From NCBI RefSeq assembly GCF_019904135.1, contig NZ_JAIOGQ010000019.1, forward strand, positions 1-64,000: a stretch of DNA of 64,000 nt, written 5' to 3'. The translations under genes and the position numbers were made by a program. The stretch comes from Paenibacillus caui (GTDB lineage Bacteria; Bacillota; Bacilli; Paenibacillales; Paenibacillaceae). The notes below the pieces were generated by a model that saw only the letters and a program-made list of their open reading frames with translations, was not told the origin of the DNA and made no database searches. The stretch's first letter is position 1. Each line of letters begins with the position of its first letter. Shown here piece after piece: positions 8,427 to 17,569 of the stretch.

Positions 8427-8900
8427 TCATGAAATGGTATCCAGAATGATATGCACAACACCCACGATGAAAGCCGTCACAACTCCGTAAACGATGACCG
8501 AGCCGGCGAGCTGAAACATGCTTGCCCCTACGCCGAGAACCAAACCTTCGCTGCGGTGCTCAATGGCGCTTGACGCCATGGAATTGGCGAACCCGGTAAC
8601 CGGGACTGCGCTGCCGGCTCCGGCCCACTGGGCAATCTTGTCGTATACCCCGAAACAGGTAAGGATGACGGAAAGGATAATCAGAACCGCCACCGTAGGG
8701 CTCGCAGCCGTTTTATGGGTGAATCCGCCCCATCTGACGAACATTTCCTCAATCGCTTGACCCAGGACACAGATTAGTCCTCCGGAGATGAAGGCGCGCA
8801 GGCAGTTGACGCCAATCGTGCGTTTAGGCTCGATCTTATTGGCAAGTACCTGGTACTCCTGCTGGACAGGAGTCAATTTTTTCTTCTTCTGATCCGCCAT
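8427..8900 (-). CDS. spoVAC: Stage V sporulation protein AC (SpoVAC)
   Basis: A 157-residue integral membrane protein with the characteristic N-terminal QQEYQVLANKIEPKRTIGVN, then about four helices and the block GAGSAVPVTGFANSMASSAIEH. SpoVAC forms the mechanosensitive channel part of the SpoVA complex for dipicolinic acid in the spore inner membrane. It is flanked by the DUF421 gene upstream (10 bp) and spoVAD downstream (16 bp), all on the minus strand. A spoVAE gene does not follow, so this is not the full housekeeping spoVA operon. Confidence 0.92.
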   Translation of the reverse strand: MADQKKKKLTPVQQEYQVLANKIEPKRTIGVNCLRAFISGGLICVLGQAIEEMFVRWGGFTHKTAASPTVAVLIILSVILTCFGVYDKIAQWAGAGSAVPVTGFANSMASSAIEHRSEGLVLGVGASMFQLAGSVIVYGVVTAFIVGVVHIILDTIS

Positions 8901-8910
8901 TTCTACCCTC

Positions 8911-9771
8911 CTACCTGATCAGTAAAGGCTTGATGCCCTCGATCACTTTAAGCAGTTGTTTGGAGCTTTGCTCGTACAGCGTCTTCCCTTCCTGATCGTC
9001 GGTGGAAAGGGCGAACATTTCCAGATCGGCTTCGCATTTCTTAAGCTGAGCAAGGAGAGCAGGCTTTTCCATGGGATCAGGAACCTTGAGATTGTCATCG
9101 AACAGATCGACGTAAAGCTGTCCGTAACTGTCAACCTGACCAATATAGACGTTATCCACCGATACGCCGAGCTTTTCAAGTTCTGTGTTGAGCCATTTGC
9201 GGTTTAAGCCGTTTGTCGCTAGCGGCTCGTCAAGAATTTTGCCGTCCAGAATGACGGCCTGGGGTTCACTTTCGGGCGCTACCTTGATTCCCAAAGCGGA
9301 AGGCGTAAGCGGCTGATGTTCTTTTTTCAGCAAAGCATTGATTTCACCGCTCGGCTCTATAACAGCAAATTGGACCTCGGATACACGAAAAATACCCTTT
9401 TTCCGGAGCTGTTCAAGCAGTTCTTCGTTGGTAAGGCGCTCTTTCTTCATATTGTCATCCATCACTTTGCCATCCTTGATCAGCACGGTTCCGTTACTGT
9501 CGATCCAGCCGCGCAGCCGTTTGCTTTTCATCTGGACAAATTCAATCCCGAGGGAGACGAGCGCCCAAACGGCTAGAGAGATTGCAGGAAGGTACCAGCT
9601 TCTGTACAAGTCAAGCGATATACTGGCCGCCAAATCGCCAATCGTAATTCCTGTAATGTATTCAAAGAAAGACAGTTGGGAAATTTGCCTTTTCCCAAGC
9701 AGTCTTGTGAGCAGGAACAGAAAGGCAACAGCAGCTAAAGTCCTTATGATGATCTCAAGCCAATGCGGCAT
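8911..9771 (-). CDS. YetF-like DUF421 membrane protein with C-terminal DUF1657 domain
   Basis: Three N-terminal helices (about residues 7-90) precede a soluble DUF421 domain (KSKRLRGWIDSNGTVLIKDG...) typical of YetF proteins of the spore inner membrane. The last 60 residues (about 226-286, LLAQLKKCEADLEMFALSTD...) resemble DUF1657, the same domain as the separate gene at 9964. This fusion is a known companion of spoVAC/spoVAD in the mobile spoVA-2 type operons of heat-resistant spores. AAAGGAGG precedes the ATG. It heads the three-gene operon. Confidence 0.85.
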   Translation of the reverse strand: MPHWLEIIIRTLAAVAFLFLLTRLLGKRQISQLSFFEYITGITIGDLAASISLDLYRSWYLPAISLAVWALVSLGIEFVQMKSKRLRGWIDSNGTVLIKDGKVMDDNMKKERLTNEELLEQLRKKGIFRVSEVQFAVIEPSGEINALLKKEHQPLTPSALGIKVAPESEPQAVILDGKILDEPLATNGLNRKWLNTELEKLGVSVDNVYIGQVDSYGQLYVDLFDDNLKVPDPMEKPALLAQLKKCEADLEMFALSTDDQEGKTLYEQSSKQLLKVIEGIKPLLIR

Positions 9772-9898
9772 GGGTCAGCCTCCTTTAAATGCAATGAACA
9801 AAGATCATTGGAATTATTGCCTGTATCTATTTTTTTATACAGCCACAAAATGCCAACAGCCTTTGGGCAGGGGAAGCGAATTTTTTATGATTCGGTAT

Positions 9899-9928
9899 GT
9901 ATATTTTGCGGTATGAAGAATCAAATTA
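9899..9928 (+). promoter_or_regulatory. Candidate sigma-G (forespore) promoter for DUF1657 gene
   Basis: GTATA (9899-9903) and CAAATTA (9922-9928), 18 bp apart, match the sigma-G pattern in most positions. They lie 36 bp before the start of a gene whose family is spore-specific. The match is by eye and the second element has one deviation from CATnnTA. Confidence 0.35.
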
Positions 9929-9963
9929 TTAAACGTTGTTACTCTAAGGAGGTGAAAAAATCC

Positions 9964-10170
9964 ATGACCGTTGCTTCTGATGTCAAAACTTGCATGGCTT
10001 CGCTGAAAAGCGCCCAAGCAAACCTGGAAACTTTTGCTCTCAGCACTCAAAATCAAGAAGCGAAAAACCTTTTCACAACTGCAGCTCAACAAACGCAAGC
10101 GATTATCGATCAGGTTCAAACTCGCGTTCAACAGCTGGAGAACGAAGAGCCTCAATATAAAGGCTTCTAA
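9964..10170 (+). CDS. DUF1657 domain protein, spore-associated
   Basis: A 68-residue protein that is entirely a DUF1657 domain: it opens MTVASDVKTCMASLKSAQA and closes with the family's NEEPQYKGF tail. It is mostly helical with no membrane segment. The start is fixed by AAGGAGGTGA eight bp upstream; a longer in-frame reading lacks a ribosome site. It is divergent from the DUF421-spoVAC-spoVAD operon. The family accompanies extra spoVA operons, but its biochemical role is unknown. Confidence 0.85.
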   Translation: MTVASDVKTCMASLKSAQANLETFALSTQNQEAKNLFTTAAQQTQAIIDQVQTRVQQLENEEPQYKGF

Positions 10171-10193
10171 ACCCATTCGCCTGAGATATCAAT

Positions 10194-10244
10194 AAATAAG
10201 GTCCCTGCTGATGTGCTTTCTTCCACCAGTTCGGGACCTTATTT
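10194..10244 (+). terminator. Rho-independent terminator after DUF1657 gene
   Basis: A 12-bp perfect stem, AAATAAGGTCCC paired with 10233-10244, ends in a T-rich stretch 24 bp past the stop codon. Confidence 0.75.
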
Positions 10245-10331
10245 GAATTTTCATCATCCGCTGGGCCTTTATTTGGTCAGATTGATTAATGCAATCACCG
10301 ACAAATGGACCGGATAAAAGCTTCTCCATAT

Positions 10332-10889
10332 CTAGTTCGGAACCATTCTGCGTTCCAGATAACGATATACTTGCGGAAAATAGACGATTCCCATCGTCGT
10401 AAGAAGGCTGAAGATCTGGACGTCCCATCGTTTGATCACTACAAATAGAAGATTTAAAGCCAAGTGGCTTCCGATCATCGCATGGCCGCTCATATACCTG
10501 TAAATCAGGACCAACAAAAGGCCGTAAATACCGTAATCGAAATCCAGCAGCTCCATAAAGGCGGATAAAACAATAGTCGCGGGGATCGACAAAGTCTTGC
10601 TCCAGTGGTCAAGTCCATACAATACGAGGATGCACACAAAAAGCGTACCGATCACGTTGATTCCCGTTGTTTGGAAAGCAAGCATAAACGGAATTTGTGA
10701 AACAGCTGCAAGCGCCAGCAGCCTGAGCGTATAACGCTTTAAATCGCTTGTCCGCCTGTACCCCACGACGATCAAATAAGCGTAGATAGGGAATGCGATC
10801 CTGCCGATGATTCGCCATGGAAGCATGTCCGGATAAAAAACGGCGCCAATGTGATCGACGAGCATCGTCAACATCGCTATGATTTGCAT
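10332..10889 (-). CDS. TraX family membrane protein
   Basis: The 185-residue protein has about six membrane helices and the TraX opening QIIAMLTMLVDHIGAVFYP, where the conserved Asp-His pair lies in helix 1, then IGRIAFPIYAYLIVVGYRRT. TraX of F plasmid acetylates pilin. Chromosomal Firmicute homologues are unassigned and may be acyltransferases acting at the membrane. AAGGAGGAAGGT precedes the ATG. No conjugation genes are nearby. Confidence 0.85.
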   Translation of the reverse strand: MQIIAMLTMLVDHIGAVFYPDMLPWRIIGRIAFPIYAYLIVVGYRRTSDLKRYTLRLLALAAVSQIPFMLAFQTTGINVIGTLFVCILVLYGLDHWSKTLSIPATIVLSAFMELLDFDYGIYGLLLVLIYRYMSGHAMIGSHLALNLLFVVIKRWDVQIFSLLTTMGIVYFPQVYRYLERRMVPN

Positions 10890-10935
10890 ACCTTCCTCCT
10901 TATGGTTCGTGAATGTCGGAGTCCGTTTTGTCTTA

Positions 10936-11082
10936 TCACGGATAACCTTGGTCGTCCATGTTCAAGCCGATGGAAAAGACAGCCCCGCCCGAAGGAGCGT
11001 TATAGGCCTCAATGGAGCCGCCATGTCCCTGAACAATGGCCTTTGCGCCGAGCTCTCCTTCCTGTTCCATTATTATAGCATC
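10936..11082 (-). pseudogene. C-terminal remnant of a sensor histidine kinase
   Basis: Forty-eight codons on the minus strand read AKAIVQGHGGSIEAYNAPSG followed by GAVFSIGLNM and a stop. This is the end of a HATPase_c domain. Everything upstream of the G2 box is missing, because the Tn3-family transposon begins at 11083. The sequence on the far side of the transposon does not continue the kinase, so a deletion or rearrangement accompanied the insertion. Confidence 0.65.
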
Positions 11083-11164
11083 GGGGTACAGCCGACATAC
11101 GCTCCAAAATAGGAATTAGGCTGGATGAAGATACCTATAATTACACGATAGGTACCGAAAGCTC
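11083..11164 (+). repeat. Left terminal inverted repeat of the Tn3-family transposon
   Basis: These 82 bp match the reverse complement of 17546-17626 with only one single-base indel. The first 38 bp would be the usual Tn3-family terminal repeat. The remaining 44 bp repeat the last codons of tnpA and its stop, so a piece of the tnpA end is duplicated here. Confidence 0.9.
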
Positions 11165-11305
11165 ACTTTGAGAAATGTGCCTCTGAACATCAGGGCACAA
11201 ATACCAATGGGAGGTCATGGAATGATCAAGTATCGAGAAATTGCAGGTGCAAAGTGTCCAAATGACAACAAAATTGGGATATTGAATGAGAGCAAAGTTG
11301 AACAA

Positions 11306-11332
11306 AAAAGCTTAGCAATTTGCCAAGCTTTT
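11306..11332 (-). terminator. Terminator of the cargo operon
   Basis: A near-perfect hairpin AAAAGCTTAGCA with its complement at 11321-11332, followed on the minus strand by a T-run, lies just past the stop of the lipoprotein gene. Confidence 0.7.
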
Positions 11333-11336
11333 GACT

Positions 11337-11669
11337 TTATTTTGAAGGTCCGTTTTTATATGCTTTTCGGTATTCTCCGTTTATTTCAACTGCGATTGCT
11401 TCGTTTGGTTCTATTCCTTTGATTTCGTATAATTTGCTTCCAACTGGTGCTTCATTAGATTCTTCATTTTCTTTAGGCATTGGCTGAACTATACGTTTCA
11501 CTACACCGAGCTGATTCCCGATTTTATCTTGTGTGACCTTCTCCACCGACAAGCCATATTGGATGTTATTCAAAACAACGGTACTCGGATATGAACCTCC
11601 TTCGGGTCTTTGTGCAGAGCATCCCGCTAATACAAAAATTGTAAGCAACATGATAAGCAGTAATCTCAT
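11337..11669 (-). CDS. Small lipoprotein, transposon cargo
   Basis: A 110-residue protein with a type II signal peptide: MRLLLIMLLTIFVLAGC, where LAGC is the lipobox. The mature part (about 94 residues) contains VVLNNIQYGLSVEKVTQDKI and a C-terminal IKGIEPNEAIAVEINGEYRK. It should be anchored outside the cell membrane. I do not recognise a family. It is the last gene of the minus-strand cargo cluster, separated from the middle gene by a hairpin at 11800-11825. Confidence 0.7.
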   Translation of the reverse strand: MRLLLIMLLTIFVLAGCSAQRPEGGSYPSTVVLNNIQYGLSVEKVTQDKIGNQLGVVKRIVQPMPKENEESNEAPVGSKLYEIKGIEPNEAIAVEINGEYRKAYKNGPSK

Positions 11670-11799
11670 TTCTGTACACCTCCTAAATATCAGACGAGAA
11701 AAATTGAAAATAGTTGCTTTGTTAGTTACTCCGCACTGTCTTTTTGAAGAACGTTTCGCTGCCCATCCTAGCGTCGCCTATGAATATTGACTCAAATGA

Positions 11800-11825
11800 A
11801 AGGGCCACCCTGCTGGACGGCCCTT
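11800..11825 (-). terminator. Hairpin after the 223-residue cargo gene
   Basis: AAGGGCC at 11800-11806 pairs with GGCCCTT at 11819-11825. It lies between the middle cargo gene and the lipoprotein gene and may separate or attenuate their transcription. Confidence 0.5.
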
Positions 11826-11908
11826 ATGTTCATCACTATCATATTAAGTGGTATTCTTATGATAGATTTGATCTGTTATACTTAAAACTCTAGTATAGTA
11901 GACAACGT

Positions 11909-12580
11909 TTATTTTCCAAACAACTTCTCATTTTGTGTAGCTATTTCCTCTTTTGTCATTTTTGGAATGGGATTCTTTTTGAGATCTTCAAGTACACTAT
12001 TAATCTCTTGATGTATGGTTGAGAGTTTGTAACTATCCTTTGTATTCGAGAAAATTTTGTCGGTGCTCTTTGATTCTTTTAATGAAAACTTCCCTTGATA
12101 CATTCCGGTTAACACATAATAGTTTTCATTAGGATTTGCTAAATCTCCGTCATCTTCTGATAAAAATAGGACTACTTCTTCTCCCTCAACAAAATCGGGA
12201 AATCCTTCAGAAACCAATGTTTTGTTACCTATAGTTCCTCCATCTATTCTTACAGTTATAACCTTATCGTCATAAGGTTTGTTTTTATAAACATTTTCGA
12301 CATTAACTAGTATATCTGTTTGAATAATATTTCGGACATCTTTGCCCTTTTCAAAATTTGGATTACTCCATTTACTCGGCAAGATTTCCCTCACAGTTCC
12401 TTTAACAATTACTGAAGAATCATTAATTAAGGTTCTTTGATTCTTTTCTGCAATTGCACCTTCAGTATAGGCAGTTTCTTGTTTAGTGATAAAGTTAAAT
12501 ACAACAACGCCTAAGATAAAGGAAAAAATAGTCCCTGATAAAATTACCCACAAGATTGTCTTATTCTTCTTTATCATCAC
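11909..12580 (-). CDS. Membrane-anchored exported protein, transposon cargo
   Basis: This 223-residue protein has one N-terminal membrane helix (about residues 8-31) and an extracytoplasmic beta-rich domain (IVKGTVREILPSKWSN, then DILVNVENVYKN and GEEVVLFLS). It resembles proteins of unknown role found beside secreted metalloproteases in Firmicutes. The gene begins 16 bp after the matrixin stop, so the two are probably co-transcribed. An inhibitory, chaperone or sensor role for the protease is a guess. Low GC matches the protease gene. Confidence 0.65.
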   Translation of the reverse strand: MMIKKNKTILWVILSGTIFSFILGVVVFNFITKQETAYTEGAIAEKNQRTLINDSSVIVKGTVREILPSKWSNPNFEKGKDVRNIIQTDILVNVENVYKNKPYDDKVITVRIDGGTIGNKTLVSEGFPDFVEGEEVVLFLSEDDGDLANPNENYYVLTGMYQGKFSLKESKSTDKIFSNTKDSYKLSTIHQEINSVLEDLKKNPIPKMTKEEIATQNEKLFGK

Positions 12581-12596
12581 TTATCGTCCCCTTATC

Positions 12597-13208
12597 TCAC
12601 CAATGTATGGCGGTGATACCATTAATGTCATCTGTTGCAAGCGTCCTCCAGGAAGTATCACCTTTAGAAATCGTTGGCCACATTGTTGCATCCGAAACAT
12701 TTGAATGGCTTAATCCAAGTAAATGACCTAGTTCATGAGTAAAAACACTTTGTAAATCATAAGCGGTTGATGTACCAGTGGTTGACCAAGGATAACTTAT
12801 ATTAACATCAATATCCACTTCTGTGTTGCACCAATAAAGATTATTATCCTTCCATACATACTCCTGGGTAACGTAGGTAGCCTGCATTAAATAAGTATTT
12901 GTTCCTCTATACCCTTTAGTCACTTCATTTATATCATTATCATTTGGGTAAGTCGTATTACTCGTGTCAGTCCCCCTCGTAACTAGGGTCCCTAAACCAA
13001 CACCGTTCCACGCAGATGCTGCATTACTCAAAGCTGTTTTTGTTTCCGCGGCAAACGTACTTAATGGACGAACAACAGTAGGTGTTGGACTAAATCCACC
13101 ATCATGTCCTATATTGTATGCAAAAGCCGAGTATACGCCAAAAACAAAACTAAATAACATTATCGTGGATACTAATGCTATAGTTTTATATTTTCTTAAC
13201 AATGACAT
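12597..13208 (-). CDS. Secreted matrixin-type zinc metalloprotease, transposon cargo
   Basis: The 203-residue protein begins with a signal peptide (about residues 1-30, ending AFA). The zinc site is HELGHLLGLSHS, giving His158, Glu159, His162 and third ligand His168 as in the metzincin motif HExxHxxGxxH. The Met-turn is ATMWPT (Met176). There is no cysteine-switch propeptide, as in short bacterial matrixins. It should be released outside the cell. AGGGATTTTAA precedes the ATG. It is first in the cargo operon, and its presence on a Tn3-family element is unusual. Confidence 0.85.
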   Translation of the reverse strand: MSLLRKYKTIALVSTIMLFSFVFGVYSAFAYNIGHDGGFSPTPTVVRPLSTFAAETKTALSNAASAWNGVGLGTLVTRGTDTSNTTYPNDNDINEVTKGYRGTNTYLMQATYVTQEYVWKDNNLYWCNTEVDIDVNISYPWSTTGTSTAYDLQSVFTHELGHLLGLSHSNVSDATMWPTISKGDTSWRTLATDDINGITAIHW

Positions 13209-13565
13209 TTAAAATCCCTCCAAGATTACTTTTAACTGTGGAGATTAACTAATGCGTGCCTTATCACTACATGGGACAAAAGATCATTCACAACATCTGT
13301 CTATGCTTGGTTCACCCCGCCCGTCATAGACTTGGACAGTGCTTTGTCGGAAAATGCAGCTGAGTTAAATGAATCCCCCTTCCTACCGTTCTTCTTACAT
13401 TTTTATTACAAACAATTAATTTGAAACATATTCTCATTATAGAAAATATTGTAACGTCCGTCTATCAGGAAAAATGTCGAATACAGTTGAATTATACTGG
13501 TAATTTGAACCATCAACTGAATGGGAATCTCTTCAATCGAATATCACGCGCTTCATAATACTAAA
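13209..13565. other. Intergenic region between protease and recombination site
   Basis: About 357 bp lacking a credible gene. It must hold the promoter of the cargo operon near its left edge. A plus-strand open stretch of roughly 40 codons (about 13285-13421) ends at TGA but has no start or ribosome site. I see no clear repeats. Confidence 0.4.
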
Positions 13566-13677
13566 ATGCAGCACAATATAAATTGTGTTGTACTAGACTC
13601 TAGTAAATGGTATAATCTGACCACATATGCAACACAATTTACAAAGTTTCGTTCACTTTTTAATGCAACACAATTTA
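13566..13677 (+). other. TnpI recombination (resolution) site with four binding motifs
   Basis: Two motif copies form an inverted pair (13566-13580, ATGCAGCACAATATA, against 13579-13593 in reverse) and two form perfect 15-bp direct repeats ATGCAACACAATTTA (13627-13641 and 13663-13677, 36 bp apart). This IR1-IR2-DR1-DR2 layout is that of the internal recombination site of Tn4430, where TnpI crosses over at the inverted pair and uses the direct repeats as accessory sites. It lies immediately upstream of tnpI, as expected. Confidence 0.85.
13588..13616 (+). promoter_or_regulatory. tnpI-tnpA promoter overlapping the recombination core
   Basis: TTGTAC (13588-13593) and TATAAT (13611-13616) are 17 bp apart. 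The -35 box lies inside the second inverted motif, so bound TnpI should repress its own and tnpA transcription. Confidence 0.65.
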
Positions 13678-13707
13678 TTGGTCTAATCTCCGCGGTAGGT
13701 GGTATGC

Positions 13708-14562
13708 ATGAATCGACTCAATGAATTCGCTACTTATTTGCAAGAACGCAGTAAAAGCCGAAACACCATCAAGGGATATATTTTTGATCTGAGTCAGTAC
13801 TTAAAATGGTTTGAAGAATCTTTTGGACAACCATGTACCGAACTCTACCGACAAAATGTTCTTGACTACATCGTCTACCTTAAAATCATCAAAATGAATA
13901 ACGCCAAAACGATTAATCATAAACTGAGCAGCCTGCGTAGCTATAACGAATTTTTAATTAAAGAAAAAGTTCAGAACGATATGGTCATTGATAAATCCGA
14001 CATGCTCAAGATACAGACCGAGTACGCTTCTCCAACTCAAGTGACGGAACTGGAAGTCAAACAATTTTTACAACGGGTACTGGAAAGCAAAGACAAACGA
14101 AATTATGCCATCGTTACGCTGATGGCTTACACGGGTATGCGGATTTCTGAAGCTCTTTCAATTCGTCTGAGTGACTTCAACCTCCAAACCGGTGAATGCA
14201 TCATTCGCAACGGTAAAGGGGAAAAGCAGCGGACGGTGCTCCTGAACTCAAAAATCATTCACGCACTCCGGGATTATCTCAAAGAACGTATAAAATACAC
14301 CGCGGCGGAGGAATCGAGTTATCTGTTTGTCAGCAAAAAGAAAGGCAGCTTGGATAGAACGGTAGTTAACCGCATTTTTCAAAAGTTCAGTCCGAAAATA
14401 ACACCTCATCAACTGCGGCACTTTTTCTGCACAAACGCCATTGAAAAAGGGCTGAGCATCCATGAAGTTGCCAATCAGGCAGGACATTCTAACATCAATA
14501 CGACCCTACTCTATACGAATCCCGATAAGGCCAAGCTGAAGCACAAAATGGAACTTCTATAA
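13708..14562 (+). CDS. tnpI: Tyrosine recombinase/resolvase TnpI
   Basis: The 284-residue protein has a SAM-like N-terminal core-binding domain and a C-terminal catalytic domain. Active-site residues are visible: Arg in YTGMRISEALS, His-x-x-Arg in PHQLRHFFC, His in AGHSNINTTLLYT and the Tyr at the end of that stretch. The length is that of TnpI of Tn4430. TnpI resolves the cointegrate made by TnpA. The start at ATG 13708 is chosen over a GTG three codons earlier because GGTAGGTGG then has proper spacing. Confidence 0.9.
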   Translation: MNRLNEFATYLQERSKSRNTIKGYIFDLSQYLKWFEESFGQPCTELYRQNVLDYIVYLKIIKMNNAKTINHKLSSLRSYNEFLIKEKVQNDMVIDKSDMLKIQTEYASPTQVTELEVKQFLQRVLESKDKRNYAIVTLMAYTGMRISEALSIRLSDFNLQTGECIIRNGKGEKQRTVLLNSKIIHALRDYLKERIKYTAAEESSYLFVSKKKGSLDRTVVNRIFQKFSPKITPHQLRHFFCTNAIEKGLSIHEVANQAGHSNINTTLLYTNPDKAKLKHKMELL

Positions 14563-14607
14563 TGGAAACTGTGCTGCCACCTTTGCGAGAGGAGGCAAGT
14601 TCGTAAC

Positions 14608-17569
14608 ATGGCATCTATTGAACGTACTGCTTACCCACGATTCAAACGCAACCTGACACAAAAGGAACTTCAAGATGTTTATTCACCGACACCACAGGAG
14701 ATCCAGTTTGCCTACAGTGCTGCACGCGGGGCTGAACCTTTGCTTCATCTGTTGGTCATGCTGAAGGCATTCCAGCGGTTGGGGTACTTTCCGTCTATAA
14801 GTGATGTACCGGTATCAATCGTCAACCATATCCGGCAACAATTGTCCCTCCCGCCAGAGCTCCAACCTGATGTCACTCCAAGAACCACGTTATAAACACC
14901 ACGAGGCCGTTCGGGGATACCTGGAGATCATCCCCTTTGGGAAACACGCTAAACGTATCTGTATGCAGGCGTTGTACCAATCAGCTCAAGTTATGGACAA
15001 CCCTGCTGACCTGATCAACGTAGCCATCGAGGAACTCGTTAAAGAGCGCTGTGAGCTACCTGGGTACAGTACCCTTGATCGTCTGGCTCGACGCATTCGA
15101 ATTCTGGTGAATCGTCAGTTCTTCAACTACGTATTCAGCCAACTGAGCGAGATGGAACAGCACCGCCTGGACCAATTGCTCAACGTAGAAAAACCTCGTC
15201 ATAAAAGCGACTTCAACTATCTGAAGGAGACACCGAAAAGCGCTACTTTAAGTCACATGCGCGATTTACAGGCTCGGTTCTCCTGGTTGTTGACCATGGG
15301 AGATGTTGAGAGGCTGATAGAAGGAATCCCGAACGCAAAGATTAAGCACTTTGCCGCTGAGGCTGGAGCTTTAGACGCGACGGAAATGCGGAAGTTTACC
15401 CAATCGAAACGTTATACGCTCCTGCTGGCCATGGTACATCAGGCGCGGGTTACGGCTCGTGATAATCTGGTGGAGACTTTCCTTAAGCGAATCGGAGTTA
15501 TTCATAACAAAGGTAAGCAGGCTCTGGCTGAGTTGCAGGAGAAACACCGAGCGAAAACTGAACGCCTTATTTCTATTTTCACCGAAGTTTTGCAAACCGC
15601 GGATGGTCACCAGGATGACGATGAGACCCTTGGGCGTAGCTTGAAAGCTCTCCTGACTGCCCAGGGAGGTGCCAACGTCTTGCTCGATGAGTGTGAGTCG
15701 ATCTCAGCTTACAGCGGAAATAACTACCTGCCCTTGCTTTGGAAATTCTACAAGAGCCATCGGTCTGAACTCTTCCGTATGGTCCGCCTATTGGACATCG
15801 ATTCCACTTCGCAGGACCACTCCCTTACAGATGCTCTGGATTTTCTACTGCAGAACGAGAACCGACGTAGTGAGTTCATCAGTGGTGATTTGGACCTTTC
15901 CTTCGCAAGCGAGCAATGGATTCGGACCATCTTGGTAAGGCAAAACGGGGATATCGTCTATAATCGCCGTCACTTGGAAGTTTGCGTGTTCAGCTGTGTG
16001 GCATCCGAACTCAAAAGTGGGGATCTCAGCGTGAAGGGATCTGAAAGCTTCGCTGACTATCGGGATCAGTTACTTAATTGGAGCGAATGTGAGCCTATGG
16101 TAGCCGATTACTGTCGAGAACTAGGTTTTGAACCGACCGCTGCCGGTTTTGTACAGCAGTTGCGGGACTGGTTGACACAAACGGCCGAGGAAGTTGATCG
16201 CAACTATCCAGAGAATGGTCAGGTCGTCATCAGTGAAAGTGGAGAACCGGTTCTGAAGCGTATCACACGCAAAGACCTGTCGCAGAACGCTAAGGTTCTG
16301 GAGAACGCAATTCTGGAACGCATGCCCGAGAGGAATATCATCGATATTCTGTGCAATGTTCAACACTATACGAACTGGTCCCGTCACTTTGGGCCGTTAT
16401 CTGGATCAGACCCGAAGCTGGAAAACGCCTTGGAGCGTTACATTATTACTACTTTTGCCTATGGATGTAATGTCGGACCTGCTCAAACTGCCCGACATAT
16501 GAGGAGTAAGGTGACTCCGCACCAGATTTCGTTCGCCAACCGTCGCCACGTTACAGCTGAGAACCTAAACCAGGCGATTCTAGACGTAGTAAATCAATAT
16601 AATCGATTTGGCTTACCCAAAATATGGGGTGACGGGTCATCTGCAGCAGCTGATGGCACTAAGTTCGACCTGTACGAAGAGAATTTGATTTCTGAGTATC
16701 ATATTCGCTATGGCGGATACGGCGGAATCGCTTACCATCACGTCTCTGACACTTATATCGCGTTATTCAGCCACTTCATCCCTTGTGGTGTATGGGAAGC
16801 TGTCTATATCATAGACGGCCTGCTCAAGAACAAATCGGAGATCGAGCCAGATACTGTTCACGCAGATACTCAAGGTCAGTCATTGCCGGTGTTTGCGCTG
16901 TCTCATTTACTGGGTATCAATCTGATGCCGCGCATTCGCAATTGGAAAGACCTTAATTTTTTCCGCCCCAGCAAGGATACCGTCTATAAATATATTGACC
17001 CACTTTTCGATGAACCGGTGAACTGGGAGTTGCTCGAAAACCATTGGCAAGACCTAATCCAGGTAGTTCTCTCCATAAAGGCAGGCGAGGTACTACCCTC
17101 AACACTACTCCGGAAGCTTGGCAACAACAGCCGTAAAAATCGGCTCTACCGGGCCTTCCGTGAACTTGGCCGTGTAGTTCGCACGGTGTTTCTATTGAAG
17201 TACATTTCCGATATAGAGCTCAGGGAGCAGATTGGCGCCACTACCAACAAAGTGGAGGCATATAACGGTTTTTCGAAGTGGTCGTTTTTCGGCGGTGAAG
17301 GTGTAATTGCAGAGAACGATCCTGAAGAGCAAGAGAAGCGTATCAAGTACAAGGATCTGGTGGCTAACATAATTATTTTTCAGAACGTCGTGGATATGAC
17401 TCATATCATACGGGAACTACAGTGTGAAGGGTACGAGATCAGCCGAGATGACTTGGCTGCCCTGAGTCCTTATCTAACCCGTCACATCAAACGGTTTGGG
17501 GACTACTACTTCGACCTTGGGAACGTTCCTCAACCTCTGGAAAGCGAGCTTTCGGTACCTATCGTGTAA
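14608..17569 (+). pseudogene. tnpA: Tn3-family transposase TnpA, single frameshift near 14872
   Basis: The first 88 codons from ATG 14608 give a typical TnpA start (RTAYPRFKRNLTQKELQDVY). The frame closes at 14895, while the continuation (SLQEPRYKHHEAVRGYLEI onward) runs in the next frame from about 14873 to 17569. Together they make about 986 residues, the normal TnpA size. The DDE residues are all in the second part: Asp in AAADGTKFDLYE, Asp in DTVHADTQGQS, Glu in TTNKVEAYNGFS. One extra base near 14872 explains the break. It could be a real mutation, a sequencing error or, less likely, recoding. Confidence 0.85.

Noticed and set aside
13285..13421. Plus-strand open stretch of about 40 codons in the transposon
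   Set aside because: The residues look plausible, but there is no start codon or ribosome site and no partner frame. Mentioned only as part of the intergenic entry.
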